Positions 16,585-25,351 of a DNA stretch of 41,812 nt are shown piece after piece. The position numbers and the translations under genes were made by a program. Source of the DNA: Chloroflexota bacterium (GTDB lineage Bacteria > Chloroflexota > Anaerolineae > Anaerolineales > DRMV01); assembly GCA_013153135.1 (NCBI GenBank), contig JAADFA010000109.1, positions 1 through 41,812 of the forward strand, given 5' to 3'. Under the pieces are notes generated by a model. That model did not search any database. It was not told the DNA's origin and saw nothing but the letters and a program-made list of their open reading frames with translations. Position 1 is the first letter of the stretch. Each line of letters begins with the position of its first letter.

Positions 16585-17159
16585 CCCGATCTATCCGCGT
16601 CGTCCATAGCCTTTGGCCTGGCCCAAAGCCCCAGCAGCGCGAGCCAAACCTCATCCGGGACCTCGGGCAAGGGTTGCACGTGATACGCGGCTTGTTGACG
16701 CCCGCGCTCACGCAGCGCGTGCCATAGGGCGCGGCGTTCGGCTTCGCTAGGCCGCAACTCGTCGATAGTACGCGCGGTCAAGAGCCGCTCGCCCGTAGTA
16801 TAGAAGAACACAATACGCTTCCAGCGCCGTGCGAGGATGGGGCGGGGCAAAGTGACCAATGGCCCCAGCTGCATCTTGACATATTCCTCATGCGCGCGGG
16901 GATGATTGGGTTCATCCGCGAAGAGGTCGCGGCGGCGCACCAGCTCGTGGCCCAACACGGGTGCGACCACTTCAATGCGCCATTTGCGCGGCCCAAACGC
17001 GCGCGGTTGGTAAAAGGCCAGCCAGTCCACGGCCAGAATGCGCGGCGCAGTGGCCAGGGGGATGCGGTACCAACCCAGGGTTCGCGCGATGGCCAGGTCG
17101 CGCGGCTTGGGCAGCAGCGCGACCAGAACCAAATCCTCGGGCTGGGGCAAGGTGCTCAT
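16581..17159 (-). CDS. Conserved hypothetical protein, 192 aa
   Basis: Not recognised. A soluble, charged, Arg-rich protein. Its middle (ILAVDWLAFYQPRAF and KWRIEVVAPVLGHELVRRRD) has alternating strands, and a later segment (RWKRIVFFYTTGERLLTART) looks like the core of a small alpha/beta enzyme. Similar proteins, as far as I recall, appear as unnamed genes in related genomes. The ATG at 17159 has GGAGG 12 bases upstream. It lies 7 bases after the nitroreductase on the same strand and is probably cotranscribed. Its TAA overlaps the TAG of fabH in a shared TTAG. Confidence 0.7.
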   Translation of the reverse strand: MSTLPQPEDLVLVALLPKPRDLAIARTLGWYRIPLATAPRILAVDWLAFYQPRAFGPRKWRIEVVAPVLGHELVRRRDLFADEPNHPRAHEEYVKMQLGPLVTLPRPILARRWKRIVFFYTTGERLLTARTIDELRPSEAERRALWHALRERGRQQAAYHVQPLPEVPDEVWLALLGLWARPKAMDDADRSG

Positions 17160-17166
17160 GGCCCGG

Positions 17167-17763
17167 CTAACCTCCATCATGTTGGGGCCGCGTGCGGCCC
17201 CAAGCGCCCCACGCGATGAGGGCTTCCGGGGCCTTGCGGGTGCGCGGTTTGCTCGCAGCCCCGCGGTAACGCGGCGGCAGGTCATCCAGCGAGCCGGGGT
17301 AACCCAGAGCGATAATGGTCCAGGGCTCGTAAGCCTCGGGAATAGCGAACGCGCGGCGGGCCGCTTTCCGATCGAAGCCCGCGATGAAACGAGTACGTAA
17401 CCCCAGGGCCACGGCCTGCAACGTGAGCTGCGCGCTGGCCATGCCCAGGTCGTGGAACGCGTACGCGTTCGGCCCGCGCTCGTCCTCGGTTTGTGCACTG
17501 GCCAGGATGAGCACAGGCGCGGCCTGGGCCCAGCCCCGGTTCCATGGAACCATGGTTGCCAGGAGGCGCTGGTACCCCGGCTCCCCCTGCCGCGTGACCA
17601 AGAAATGCCACGGTTGACGATTGTAGGACGATGGTGCCCAGCGCGCGGCCTCGAGTACTTGCCGTATGACCTCAATAGACACCGCGCGCGGCGCGTAGGC
17701 CAACGGACTGTAACGTTCAGCAATAAGCGGATGCACCGGTACGGCCACCGGATTGGCGGGCAT
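17167..17763 (-). CDS. Nitroreductase-family flavoprotein
   Basis: A 198-residue FMN-dependent oxidoreductase of the nitroreductase superfamily. RWAPSSYNRQPWHFLV near the N-terminus is the FMN-phosphate and ribityl binding stretch. YAFHDLGMASAQLTLQAVAL is the dimer-interface helix, and ALGYPG with a C-terminal basic patch completes the site. Such enzymes use NAD(P)H to reduce nitro compounds, quinones or flavins; the substrate cannot be read. The ATG at 17763 has AGGAGG 8 bases upstream. The upstream region has an AT-rich -10 and a 14-base palindrome, so it is probably regulated separately from xseAB. Confidence 0.87.
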   Translation of the reverse strand: MPANPVAVPVHPLIAERYSPLAYAPRAVSIEVIRQVLEAARWAPSSYNRQPWHFLVTRQGEPGYQRLLATMVPWNRGWAQAAPVLILASAQTEDERGPNAYAFHDLGMASAQLTLQAVALGLRTRFIAGFDRKAARRAFAIPEAYEPWTIIALGYPGSLDDLPPRYRGAASKPRTRKAPEALIAWGAWGRTRPQHDGG

Positions 17764-17787
17764 GGGATGTTTCCTCCTGGGCGATGT

Positions 17788-17811
17788 GTGACATTTGTCA
17801 CTTTTATAATA
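17788..17811 (-). promoter_or_regulatory. Candidate operator and -10 of the nitroreductase gene
   Basis: A perfect 6-bp inverted repeat, GTGACA-TT-TGTCAC (17788-17801), lies directly downstream of an AT-rich -10 (TATTAT, 17806-17811, read on the minus strand). A repressor bound here would cover the transcription start. No -35 was found. The regulator is unknown. Confidence 0.5.
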
Positions 17812-17842
17812 AGCCGAAATGCCCGCCTTGGATCTGCCATCT

Positions 17843-18094
17843 CTAAGCCAACGGTGCGTCCGTGTCGTCTTCATCGGCTGGGGGCGGCTCAAAGGGCTGC
17901 AGTTGCTCGCCGACCAACTGACGGACGCGAAGCTCGGCCTCGTCGAGCAGGCGGGTACATTGATCGAGCAGTTGCTGCCCGCGTTCGTAGAGGGCAACGG
18001 CTTCTTCCAGGGGTAAATCTTCCTGTTCCAAGCGCAGGACGATGCGCTCAAGCTCTTGCAGGGCTTGTTCAAAGGAAAGGCGTTCAGGGCTCAC
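17843..18094 (-). CDS. xseB: Exodeoxyribonuclease VII small subunit
   Basis: An 83-residue helical subunit of ExoVII with the family stretch SFEQALQELERIVLRLEQED and LPLEEAVALYERGQQLLDQC. It wraps on the large subunit's coiled-coil arms and is needed for single-strand DNA degradation. The C-terminal 20 residues are acidic and Pro-rich. It overlaps the end of xseA by 11 bases, so the two are translationally coupled. Confidence 0.95.
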   Translation of the reverse strand: MSPERLSFEQALQELERIVLRLEQEDLPLEEAVALYERGQQLLDQCTRLLDEAELRVRQLVGEQLQPFEPPPADEDDTDAPLA

Positions 18095-19430
18095 GGCGGT
18101 CCTCCCCTGAGGGAATATGACGTTGTTCTACGCGCAGGGTGAGGCGCCCTTGACCAAGCCGCGCGGTAAGGCGTTGGCCGGGCACCACATCCCTCGCATG
18201 GCGGATAAGGCGCCCCTGTTCATCAAATAGTAGGGCGTATCCCCGTTGCAACGGCGCGAGGGGGTCCAGGGCCCGGAGGCGGTAGCGGAGGTCTTGTAGG
18301 CGAGCGCGAGCGCGAGAGAGTTGCTGGTCCATCGCGCGCGGCAAGGCTTGTTGCACGTGATGGCATCGTTCGCGCGCGAGGATAAGATGGTGCCGCAAGG
18401 CCTGGCGCAACCGGACCCGCCATTGTTCCAGACGAAGGCGATGGGCTTGCAGGCGGGTCTGAGGATGGTGCCGCTGCAAACGGCGTTCCAGATAAGCCAG
18501 TTGGGTCGCGGCGGTCAGCAAATGTCGTTCTAATGCGCGCGCCATGCGAGCCCGCAAGTGCGCGAGCATATCCCGCAGCGCGGCCTGGTCGGGGGTTGCG
18601 AGTTCGGCCGCGCCTGTAGGGGTGGGCGCGCGGCGGTCCGCAGCAAAGTCAACCAGGGTGAAATCGGTCTCGTGGCCCACGCCGGTGATCACAGGCGCTT
18701 GGCTCGCGGCTACCGCGCGCACTACGCGTTCATCATTGAACGCGGCCAGGTCTTCCACCGCGCCGCCACCCCGGGCCAGGATGATGACGTCGGGTTGTGC
18801 GACGCGATTGAGCGCCTCAAGCGCCGCGACCAGGCTCTCGGGTGCTTCGTCGCCCTGGACAAAGCTCGCGGCCAGCACCACTTCGGCCAAAGGATAGCGT
18901 CGGCGAATGGTGTTGAGAATATCGCGCAGCGCCGCGCCCGTCGCGGAGGTAACCACGCCGATGCGCCGCGGGAAGCGAGGGATGGGTCGCTTGCGTTCTT
19001 CATCAAACAGGCCTTCGGCTTCGAGCCGGGCCTTAAGCCGCAGGAAGGCTTGATACGCGGCCCCCTGGCCTACGGGTCGGATGACGTCCGCGTAGAGCTG
19101 GTATTTGCCTCCGCGTGGATAAAGGTCCAGGTAGCCGTGCACCTCCACGTGGTCGCCCGGCTGGGGAAGGTAGATGCGGCTTTGGCGCAGCACTCGCGGG
19201 CGCCACATCACGCATGGTAACACCGCGCGGCCGTCCTCATCGACCAGGGTGAAGTAAAGGTGGCCAGAGCGCGGCTGGGAGACGTGCGAGACTTCACCCT
19301 GGACCCAGAGGTCCTGGAGCTCGGCTTGCTCCTGGATGAGGCCGCGGACCAGCGTGAGTACGTCGCCCACGCGCCAGACGGGCGGACGCCAAAAGTCTTC
19401 GAGGAGTTGCTGGATAAGATCCTCGGTCAT
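18084..19430 (-). CDS. xseA: Exodeoxyribonuclease VII large subunit
   Basis: The catalytic subunit of ExoVII, which degrades single-stranded DNA from both ends. The 448 residues have an N-terminal OB-fold (VWQGEVSHVSQPRSGHLYF-like, about 40-110) and a catalytic core with GVVTSATGAALRDI, ILARGGGAVEDLAAFNDE and GVGHETDFTLVDFAAD. A long Arg-rich coiled-coil region runs from about 270 to 390, and a small C-terminal domain (LQRGYALL) ends the protein. The start at 19430 is 3 bases from the stop of the upstream membrane protein. It forms an operon with that gene, the SAM hydroxide adenosyltransferase and xseB. Confidence 0.95.
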   Translation of the reverse strand: MTEDLIQQLLEDFWRPPVWRVGDVLTLVRGLIQEQAELQDLWVQGEVSHVSQPRSGHLYFTLVDEDGRAVLPCVMWRPRVLRQSRIYLPQPGDHVEVHGYLDLYPRGGKYQLYADVIRPVGQGAAYQAFLRLKARLEAEGLFDEERKRPIPRFPRRIGVVTSATGAALRDILNTIRRRYPLAEVVLAASFVQGDEAPESLVAALEALNRVAQPDVIILARGGGAVEDLAAFNDERVVRAVAASQAPVITGVGHETDFTLVDFAADRRAPTPTGAAELATPDQAALRDMLAHLRARMARALERHLLTAATQLAYLERRLQRHHPQTRLQAHRLRLEQWRVRLRQALRHHLILARERCHHVQQALPRAMDQQLSRARARLQDLRYRLRALDPLAPLQRGYALLFDEQGRLIRHARDVVPGQRLTARLGQGRLTLRVEQRHIPSGEDRREP

Positions 19431-19433
19431 GGG

Positions 19434-20075
19434 CTACCCTTCTGCCGCGGGCTGGGATGACGTCGGCGATGCGGGCGGGGCCTGGGCTTCGAGGAAGGGC
19501 CCGGTGAGCATAGCCCAGATAATCGGCGCGAGGAGCGCGGGTAGGTCCAGCCCGGGTTGAAAGGCCAGCCGCACCAGGCCATAGAGCCAGAACCACGCAC
19601 CGCCCAGGGCGTTGAGCAAAAGCCAACGCGGCCACGCACGCGAAGGCAGAGGGAGGAGCCACGCTTGGCTTGTGCCGACCATAAGGCCCCACAGCAACGC
19701 GGCGGCCAAACCCCAAGGCGAGGTTAGCCAGCGCCGCGGCTCGGGCACTCGCGATAGCAGCCCGGCCGCGAGCAGGGCCGTCCCCCAGGCCCACACCCAC
19801 GGAAGCCCGAGGGCCCATGCCCAGGGATGGCGCACGCGCGACCCCAGGGCCAGGACCTGCCACACGCTCACGGCCAGACCCAGGGCCAGGCTCAGAGCCG
19901 CGAGCCGCACGGGAATGGCCGCGGGTCCTTCAAGGGTGCGGCCGAGCGCGCGGGCTACCAGTACGAACGGCCATTGGAAAAAGAGGCCGCCTGGGTAAAC
20001 GCTCAGCAGACGGCCGAAAAAAGCGCCCAGGGCCATGGCCCAGATCCAGCGGGTGGTCAGGCGCCAACGGCTCAT
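19434..20075 (-). CDS. Integral membrane protein, 213 aa
   Basis: Not recognised by name. About six hydrophobic segments, rich in Trp, Leu and Ala (roughly 8-25, 33-47, 56-76, 83-103, 119-138 and 150-170), with a Pro/Ser-rich C-terminal tail. Its first codons overlap the stop of the SAM hydroxide adenosyltransferase gene as ATGA (20072-20075), so the two are coupled. A transport role, such as a small-molecule permease or a substrate-binding component, is a guess from this pairing alone. Confidence 0.7.
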   Translation of the reverse strand: MSRWRLTTRWIWAMALGAFFGRLLSVYPGGLFFQWPFVLVARALGRTLEGPAAIPVRLAALSLALGLAVSVWQVLALGSRVRHPWAWALGLPWVWAWGTALLAAGLLSRVPEPRRWLTSPWGLAAALLWGLMVGTSQAWLLPLPSRAWPRWLLLNALGGAWFWLYGLVRLAFQPGLDLPALLAPIIWAMLTGPFLEAQAPPASPTSSQPAAEG

Positions 20076-20920
20076 GCCGTGCCCTCCAGGAGCAGGGCTA
20101 CGGGTTGCCCGAAACGGAGCCCCAGGGTTTGGGCTGCAGAGCCCTGGTTGATTACGATTTCAATCAGGCCCGTACTTCCGACCAGGGCCGCGGCTTCGCC
20201 CGGGGCGACGTCGCCGAAGGTGCGTACCAAGGGCAGCACGCGTCCGTCGGGCAGGGCTACCCCGCGCACCGTGGGAAGGGCTCGCGAAGGCCCCTGGCCG
20301 AGCCAGGGCTCCAAGCGCCAGCTCGGAGGTGCGGGTTCCAGACGGCCCAGGCTGGTGAGCACGTTGCCGAACCGATCCGCGTGCAGAGTTTGGCCTTCAA
20401 TACGGTCTGGGTAGATTTGTAGCCGTGGCAGCGGGATGCGGACCAGGGCATCCAACCCGAGCGCGGGACCGAACGCAGGGCCGGGTACGCCCAGCGCGCT
20501 ATGGGCCGCGGCAGGTGCGAAGATATCGCGGCCGTGAAAGGTGGTACTCACGCGCGGCAAGCGGTACGCGGGTGCGCGTAGCTCCCACGCGCGAGCGTGG
20601 GGGTCGAGGGTGAGCAGGTAGGTGAGTACGCCGTTGTCGGGCGCGATGAAGCTGTAGCCCGCGCTGTCGACCCGGATAGCGCGGCGCTGGGTTCCCACAC
20701 CGGGGTCGACGACAATAAGGAAGACCGTACCGCGCGGGAAAGCATCGCGGCTTTGCCAGAGGACGAAAGCCGCGCGGGCGATATCGCCGGGCGGGATGTG
20801 ATGGGTTAGGTCGATGAAGGGCCCGGGGTAGCCCACGCGACGCATGACGCCTTTCATGATGCCCACGTAGGGATCCAGCGTGCCAAAATCGGTTAAGATT
20901 GCGATAGCCGGAGCAGGCAT
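20072..20920 (-). CDS. SAM hydroxide adenosyltransferase (DUF62 family)
   Basis: A 282-residue protein of the fluorinase/chlorinase superfamily, in the branch that hydrolyses S-adenosylmethionine to adenosine and methionine. Marks are LTDFGTLDPYVGIMKGV (9-25), VVDPGVGTQRR (70-80), APDNGVL (93-99), FHGRDIFAPAAA and a C-terminal beta-barrel part ending INQGSAAQTLGL. Arg and His at the conserved places point to the hydroxide (not halide) enzymes. AGGAGG lies 4 bases before the ATG at 20920. It is the first gene of an operon with the 213-residue membrane protein and xseAB. Why cells hydrolyse SAM this way is not settled. Confidence 0.9.
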   Translation of the reverse strand: MPAPAIAILTDFGTLDPYVGIMKGVMRRVGYPGPFIDLTHHIPPGDIARAAFVLWQSRDAFPRGTVFLIVVDPGVGTQRRAIRVDSAGYSFIAPDNGVLTYLLTLDPHARAWELRAPAYRLPRVSTTFHGRDIFAPAAAHSALGVPGPAFGPALGLDALVRIPLPRLQIYPDRIEGQTLHADRFGNVLTSLGRLEPAPPSWRLEPWLGQGPSRALPTVRGVALPDGRVLPLVRTFGDVAPGEAAALVGSTGLIEIVINQGSAAQTLGLRFGQPVALLLEGTA

Positions 20921-21262
20921 AGATCCTCCTGGGCCTGAACGGACGTAAGGTACATTGTACCGCAAGCGTAACCACCCGGCCCAAAGGCTGTTCGTCGCTC
21001 ATTGTGGATGGCTTCGATGTTGTGGCCAGGGGGTAAGTGACGCGCTTCGGCCCAGGTCCGGCCATCGACCGTCCCCCCTCGGCCTCCAACCCGGGCCTGG
21101 GCCGACCTTCATCACCGGATGGCCGGCGAAGCCCTCCGCGGGCACGGCGGCCCTCTTTGCGTTGGGAGCCTGCGGGTACACGGCCTCCCCGGTCCTGGGC
21201 TTTTGTGCTATCATAAACAAAAGTTCAGGAGGGGAGAGGCCACTGCCTTGAGGAGTGGAGCC
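20921..21262. other. Divergent intergenic region before the signalling operon
   Basis: No gene is seen in 342 bases. On the minus strand a TACAAT -10 (20954-20959) is set in a palindrome GGTACATTGTACC and may serve the SAM-hydrolase operon. A 10-bp inverted repeat, TCGGCCCAGG / CCTGGGCCGA (21047-21056 and 21096-21105), could form a large hairpin. On the plus strand an extended -10 (TGC-TATCAT, 21206-21214) lies before AGGAGGGGAG, and probably drives the signalling operon. Confidence 0.45.
21206..21214 (+). promoter_or_regulatory. Extended -10 promoter of the signalling operon
   Basis: TG-C-TATCAT with no clear -35, about 48 bases before the GTG start of the first response regulator. Extended -10 promoters can work without a -35. 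Confidence 0.5.
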
Positions 21263-21640
21263 GTGGCCGACGCGCTGATTTTATACGTCGAAGACAACGC
21301 AGACAACCGGATGCTGATTCGGCGTTTGTTGACCGCCGCGGGATATCGGCTGTTGGAAGCCGAGAACGCGGCCCAAATGTGGGAACTGTTAGCCCAGCAC
21401 ACACCTGATTTAATCTTGATGGACTTGCACTTGCCTCAGGTGGATGGATTTACGTTGACGCGGGAACTCGCCCAGCATCCTCAGTATGGCCATATCCCTG
21501 TGGTCGCGCTGACCGCTGATGTGCTCAAAGATACGCCAGAACGGTGCCGCCAAGCCGGTTGCATTGGTTATATCACAAAACCTATCAACGTAGATACGTT
21601 TCTAGAGCAAATTGAACACTTTCTGAATCGCTTATCTTGA
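21263..21640 (+). CDS. Stand-alone response regulator (CheY-like)
   Basis: A 125-residue single-domain receiver, with no output domain. It has the acidic pair in YVEDN, phospho-acceptor Asp in LILMDLHLPQVDG, Thr in VALTAD and the conserved Lys in ITKPIN. It fits the DivK/CheY type that acts by protein-protein contact. The GTG at 21263 has GAGGAG 7 bases upstream; an in-frame TTG at 21248 is the main alternative. It is the first gene of a compact operon with a second receiver, three GAF receptors, a ParA, a large kinase and a PLP-receiver fusion. The partner kinase is probably the one encoded at 31378. Confidence 0.88.
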   Translation: MADALILYVEDNADNRMLIRRLLTAAGYRLLEAENAAQMWELLAQHTPDLILMDLHLPQVDGFTLTRELAQHPQYGHIPVVALTADVLKDTPERCRQAGCIGYITKPINVDTFLEQIEHFLNRLS

Positions 21641-21649
21641 GGGAGTATC

Positions 21650-22096
21650 ATGGTTACGCAAGCCCCTGACCCGAACCCCACCCAGGAGGAGCCCAGCACG
21701 GGAGGTGACCGGCCGCTGGTTTTGGTGGTGGAGGATAATGTCTCGAATTTTGTCTTGATCGCTCGCATGTTAAGCTATATCGGCATTGATACTCAGTGGA
21801 AGACCTCAGGTTATGAGGTTGTGGAGTTCGCTCGACGCCTGCCGAAAGTAGATTTGATCTTGATGGATATTCGCCTGCCGTATGAAGATGGATATGAGGC
21901 TTTGAAAAAGATCCGAGCGAGCGAGGCCCTTAAAGATGTGCCTGTCATCGCGGTGACCGCGGAGGCGAGTCAGGAGCAAATGCGCAAGGCCCGAGAAGCC
22001 GGATTCAATGGGTTTATCGGCAAGCCGTTGGACCCGGATCGCTTTCCGGACCAAATTCGACGGTTGCTCGCGGGTGAAGAAGTTTGGGAGTTGTGA
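21650..22096 (+). CDS. Second stand-alone response regulator
   Basis: A 148-residue single-domain receiver with an extra Pro/Glu-rich N-terminal tail of about 20 residues. It has VVEDN, phospho-acceptor Asp in LILMDIRLPYEDG, Thr in IAVTAE and Lys in FIGKPLD. GAGGGAG overlaps the stop of the first regulator and lies 4 bases before this ATG. It is clearly related to the first regulator but not a near-identical copy, so the two may receive different inputs or compete as target and phosphate sink. That is inference. Confidence 0.88.
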   Translation: MVTQAPDPNPTQEEPSTGGDRPLVLVVEDNVSNFVLIARMLSYIGIDTQWKTSGYEVVEFARRLPKVDLILMDIRLPYEDGYEALKKIRASEALKDVPVIAVTAEASQEQMRKAREAGFNGFIGKPLDPDRFPDQIRRLLAGEEVWEL

Positions 22097-22105
22097 GGTG
22101 CGGTG

Positions 22106-25100
22106 ATGCCGGAGGAGCCTTTGTTGCCGCTGGGCGCGGATGATGAGGAAGAGGAGCCCTTAGGCCATGATGAGCTGCTCATCCCCGTGGACCTAGGGAC
22201 CGACGAATGGTTGGAAGGCGGTGATGAGCAGCCAGACCAGGGCCGTCGGGCCCAGCCTCGTCCAGCGCAGAAAACTCGGCCCAAGTTCCGTCGGCGATTG
22301 CGGCGCCGCCTGACGGTGGTATTGACGTTGTTTGTGTTCTTGCCCTTCGTGGTTGGCATCCTCTGGCTGTTGTTCCAGGCTCGCGAAGAATGGCGCCGGA
22401 TGACGTTGGTCCAGGACGAGGTGGTGTTGGGCTTGGCTGTGCAAGAGGCACGTGATTGGTTGGTGGAGAGCCAATCGCGGTTGCGTAACGCGCTCCGGGA
22501 TCAAGATGTGCAAGAATCCATCGCCCTGATCCGCCGGTACCAAGACTGGCCCACCAGTCGGCGTTTCGTCAATGCTCGTAAAGCCTTATTCCGCCAGCTA
22601 GAGCAGGCTGTCAACCCCCCACGCGGGCTGCCCTATTACACCGATTTTTTGCTAATTGATGGCATCACCCAAGAGGTGGTGGCGGCGACCCGAGAGGAAT
22701 GGCAAGGGAAGCCCCTGGACGCGTTTCCTTTTAGCCAAGATGTTGTCGACGCGCTTATCCGGCCAGATATCCCCGAGCCCGGCGCGGTGTTGCATCAAGA
22801 AGTGCTCTTTCAATTCGCTGGCCTCGCGAAAGATGGCGAGGAGGCGTACCCCTTAGGGTTGCTCACCTTAGTGGCCGTTCCCGGCCCTGAGGAGGAGCCG
22901 CCCTATTTTTTGATCGCCCTGGGCCCCGCGTGGCCTCTTTATAACGCGCTCTTGAATTTGCAGCAATGGTTGCCTGAAGGTCAGGCTTTTTTGTGGGATG
23001 CTGATGGCCGGCTGTACCAGGTGGTTGAAGGGCAGCGTTTGGCCACGGTCTCGCCCAATAGCTTTTGGGCCCAATTGGGCACGTTGCTCAGTCGCGCTGT
23101 GCGCGAGTCGGCCCCCGAACTGTCGCTGCGGGAACGCTTGGCTTGGTACGTGCCTTTGCCTGAAACCCAGCTTATCGAACCTTATCAGCCCACGCGGAGC
23201 AAAGTGTTGCAAAGTGCGCCCACATGGGTGTTGCTTTACCAGACCCAAATGGGGTTGGCCGTGTGGTTGCCTGAGGCTAAGGTGGGGCTGAGCGCGTTCA
23301 CGCCCGTGGTCTCGTGGCTGGCAGCTTGGCGCAATTTGGCTTTTCAGGGCTTGGCCATTGGCGTGTTCATGCTCGTTTCGTTGGTCGTGGTCGCATGGCG
23401 CCTTTCGCGTTCCATCACTCAGCCCTTGAACCAGCTGGTGCAAAGCGCGGAACGGTTGAACCAAGGCGATTGGTCAGCTCGCGTGGATATTACCACCGAT
23501 GACGAAATCGGACTTTTGGGCTATACCTTCAACGAGCTGGCCGATAACCTGCAGGAGCTCTATACCACCATGGAGCTCGAACTCCAGCTGCGCACACGGC
23601 AGGTGCAGCTGGTTAGCGACTTCATCGACCTGGCCCTGGAAGGCATCCAGGATATGGGCCTCGCGTTGCGCACCATGCTCCAGTGGATTCAGGAGCGCTT
23701 CCCCAACCTGCCGCACACCAGCTTTTTGCTCTGGGATGAAAGCATGGGCCGCTGGGTTACCGGGGCCCGCGTGAGCCAATTGCCGCGTCAAGTGCAACGC
23801 ACCCTGACCGGGCTCGAGGTGCGTTTGGCTGATATGGTGCGCGAGCAGCTTGATTGGCAGCTCTGGATGCGCGGCGGCCGGGAGACCGCGCCCTTAATCC
23901 CCGAACCCCTTGTTGGGCTGGCTGGCGCACCCGTGCTCTTGGGTACGCGCTTGATCGGCGTGCTGATCGTGGGTACGGATCGCGAAGACGCGTTGGAACC
24001 CCACCGGGCCGACGCACTCCGGCTATTGGCTCGCCAGCTCGCGCTGATTTTAGAATATTGGCGCTTGTGGCATTCCGAAGCCCGAGAGGACCGACTGTTG
24101 CGCAGCGGCGAGCGCTTGCTGAGCCAGTTGCGCGACCTGCCGTATCCCAGCTTGCTATGGCCTACTATTGCCCAGATTCTGCAGCAAGAAGAGGCGCGCG
24201 AAACGCTGCTCTTGCGCCCCAAAGAAGGCCTCACCGATACCTGGGAGGTGGTGTACCCCGAAGACGCGAGCAGCGATATCCCCCCGCTGCGTGGGTTGTT
24301 GCCTTTAATCGCGGGTAAGCGTCACGTTGCTTGGCTGTTGGACGACGAGCAAACGCCTTTGGGGCAAGGACTCATGGGATTGGCTGGCTACGCGCGCAGC
24401 CGCAACTGGCGCCGTTTGGATGTGTATCCCATTCGCTCTGTGCGCGATGCGGACGAAGAGGGTGAGCGAGTGCTGGCGTTATGGGTCGTGGGTACATCGG
24501 CCTTGTACGCGCCCTCGGACACGTTCCACCGAATCCATACTTTCTTTGCATCAACTATAGCGTGGATGCACTATTACCTCGATTTGCGTCGCTGGGCGCG
24601 TATCTGGCGCATTGTTGAACGGGTCGCGACGTACGCGCCCGAAGCCCCCTCCGAAGGACATCTCTTTTTGCGCGCCTGGGACGAGATGTTATCGTACCTG
24701 CCCAAGGTTGATTTCTTCTTGGCCCAGTACGACTTGGATACGCAAGATTTTGTGGTCTACGTGTACCCCAGCGGACACCATTACTATCATACGACCATTA
24801 CACCCATCGAGCGCCGGCTGATCTGGCACGTGTTCCGCACGCAGCAGGCGCTGAACCTGGGTGGACGGCATAAGATCATCAGCCAGGTGGGCGATGCGGC
24901 CAGCTTGCCAACCCGGGTGCCAGAGTCCTGGGTCGGCGTGCCGGTGACGTTAGGTCGTCGCCAGCTGGGGGTCATCGGCTTGATGGATTGGGAGAATCCG
25001 CAGCGGTTTGATGATGAACACCTGACTTTCTTGCGCCGTTTGGCCCACGCGTTCAGTGGTCTGCTGTTCTACATCCAGCGCGAGCGTCGTTTGCGCCGCC

Positions 25101-25351
25101 GCAGCGAGCGCGAACGTTGGTTGCGCAGCTTCATCCAACATATCTCCTCATTGACCGACTTGCAGAACATTTTGGACTTTAGCGTACAAGAATTACGTCG
25201 CACCTTCCGCGCGCATCGGGTGCGAGTGCACTTGCGTCTGAGCAGTGAAGCAACGCGCGAAGCTCAGCACGAAACCAAGCAACAGGGGCACCAGCGCCCG
25301 TTGCCGCCGGATACGTCCCAACCGGGCCCGAACGGAGGCGAGCAAGCATGA
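22106..25351 (+). CDS. Membrane multi-GAF receptor 1 (no kinase domain)
   Basis: A 1081-residue sensor. The N-terminus is acidic (1-45) then strongly basic (46-69). TM1 is at about 70-91, followed by a large extracytoplasmic sensing region (92-410), TM2 at about 411-432, a HAMP linker (433-486) and then two or three GAF-type domains, some degenerate (about 510-655, 665-830 and 835-1000). The protein ends in only the first half of another GAF (about 1002-1055) and a Gln/Pro-rich tail. No HisKA, HATPase, GGDEF or methyl-accepting signature is seen, so it has no output of its own. ATG at 22106 fits GAGGTG spacing better than GTG at 22103. Its stop overlaps the next start as ATGA. Confidence 0.82.
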   Translation: MPEEPLLPLGADDEEEEPLGHDELLIPVDLGTDEWLEGGDEQPDQGRRAQPRPAQKTRPKFRRRLRRRLTVVLTLFVFLPFVVGILWLLFQAREEWRRMTLVQDEVVLGLAVQEARDWLVESQSRLRNALRDQDVQESIALIRRYQDWPTSRRFVNARKALFRQLEQAVNPPRGLPYYTDFLLIDGITQEVVAATREEWQGKPLDAFPFSQDVVDALIRPDIPEPGAVLHQEVLFQFAGLAKDGEEAYPLGLLTLVAVPGPEEEPPYFLIALGPAWPLYNALLNLQQWLPEGQAFLWDADGRLYQVVEGQRLATVSPNSFWAQLGTLLSRAVRESAPELSLRERLAWYVPLPETQLIEPYQPTRSKVLQSAPTWVLLYQTQMGLAVWLPEAKVGLSAFTPVVSWLAAWRNLAFQGLAIGVFMLVSLVVVAWRLSRSITQPLNQLVQSAERLNQGDWSARVDITTDDEIGLLGYTFNELADNLQELYTTMELELQLRTRQVQLVSDFIDLALEGIQDMGLALRTMLQWIQERFPNLPHTSFLLWDESMGRWVTGARVSQLPRQVQRTLTGLEVRLADMVREQLDWQLWMRGGRETAPLIPEPLVGLAGAPVLLGTRLIGVLIVGTDREDALEPHRADALRLLARQLALILEYWRLWHSEAREDRLLRSGERLLSQLRDLPYPSLLWPTIAQILQQEEARETLLLRPKEGLTDTWEVVYPEDASSDIPPLRGLLPLIAGKRHVAWLLDDEQTPLGQGLMGLAGYARSRNWRRLDVYPIRSVRDADEEGERVLALWVVGTSALYAPSDTFHRIHTFFASTIAWMHYYLDLRRWARIWRIVERVATYAPEAPSEGHLFLRAWDEMLSYLPKVDFFLAQYDLDTQDFVVYVYPSGHHYYHTTITPIERRLIWHVFRTQQALNLGGRHKIISQVGDAASLPTRVPESWVGVPVTLGRRQLGVIGLMDWENPQRFDDEHLTFLRRLAHAFSGLLFYIQRERRLRRRSERERWLRSFIQHISSLTDLQNILDFSVQELRRTFRAHRVRVHLRLSSEATREAQHETKQQGHQRPLPPDTSQPGPNGGEQA

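Noticed and set aside
16581..17840. A 419-codon frame that would extend the 192-residue gene upstream through the nitroreductase
   Set aside because: The upstream part is a shadow of the nitroreductase in another frame; homology-like sequence begins at the ATG at 17159.
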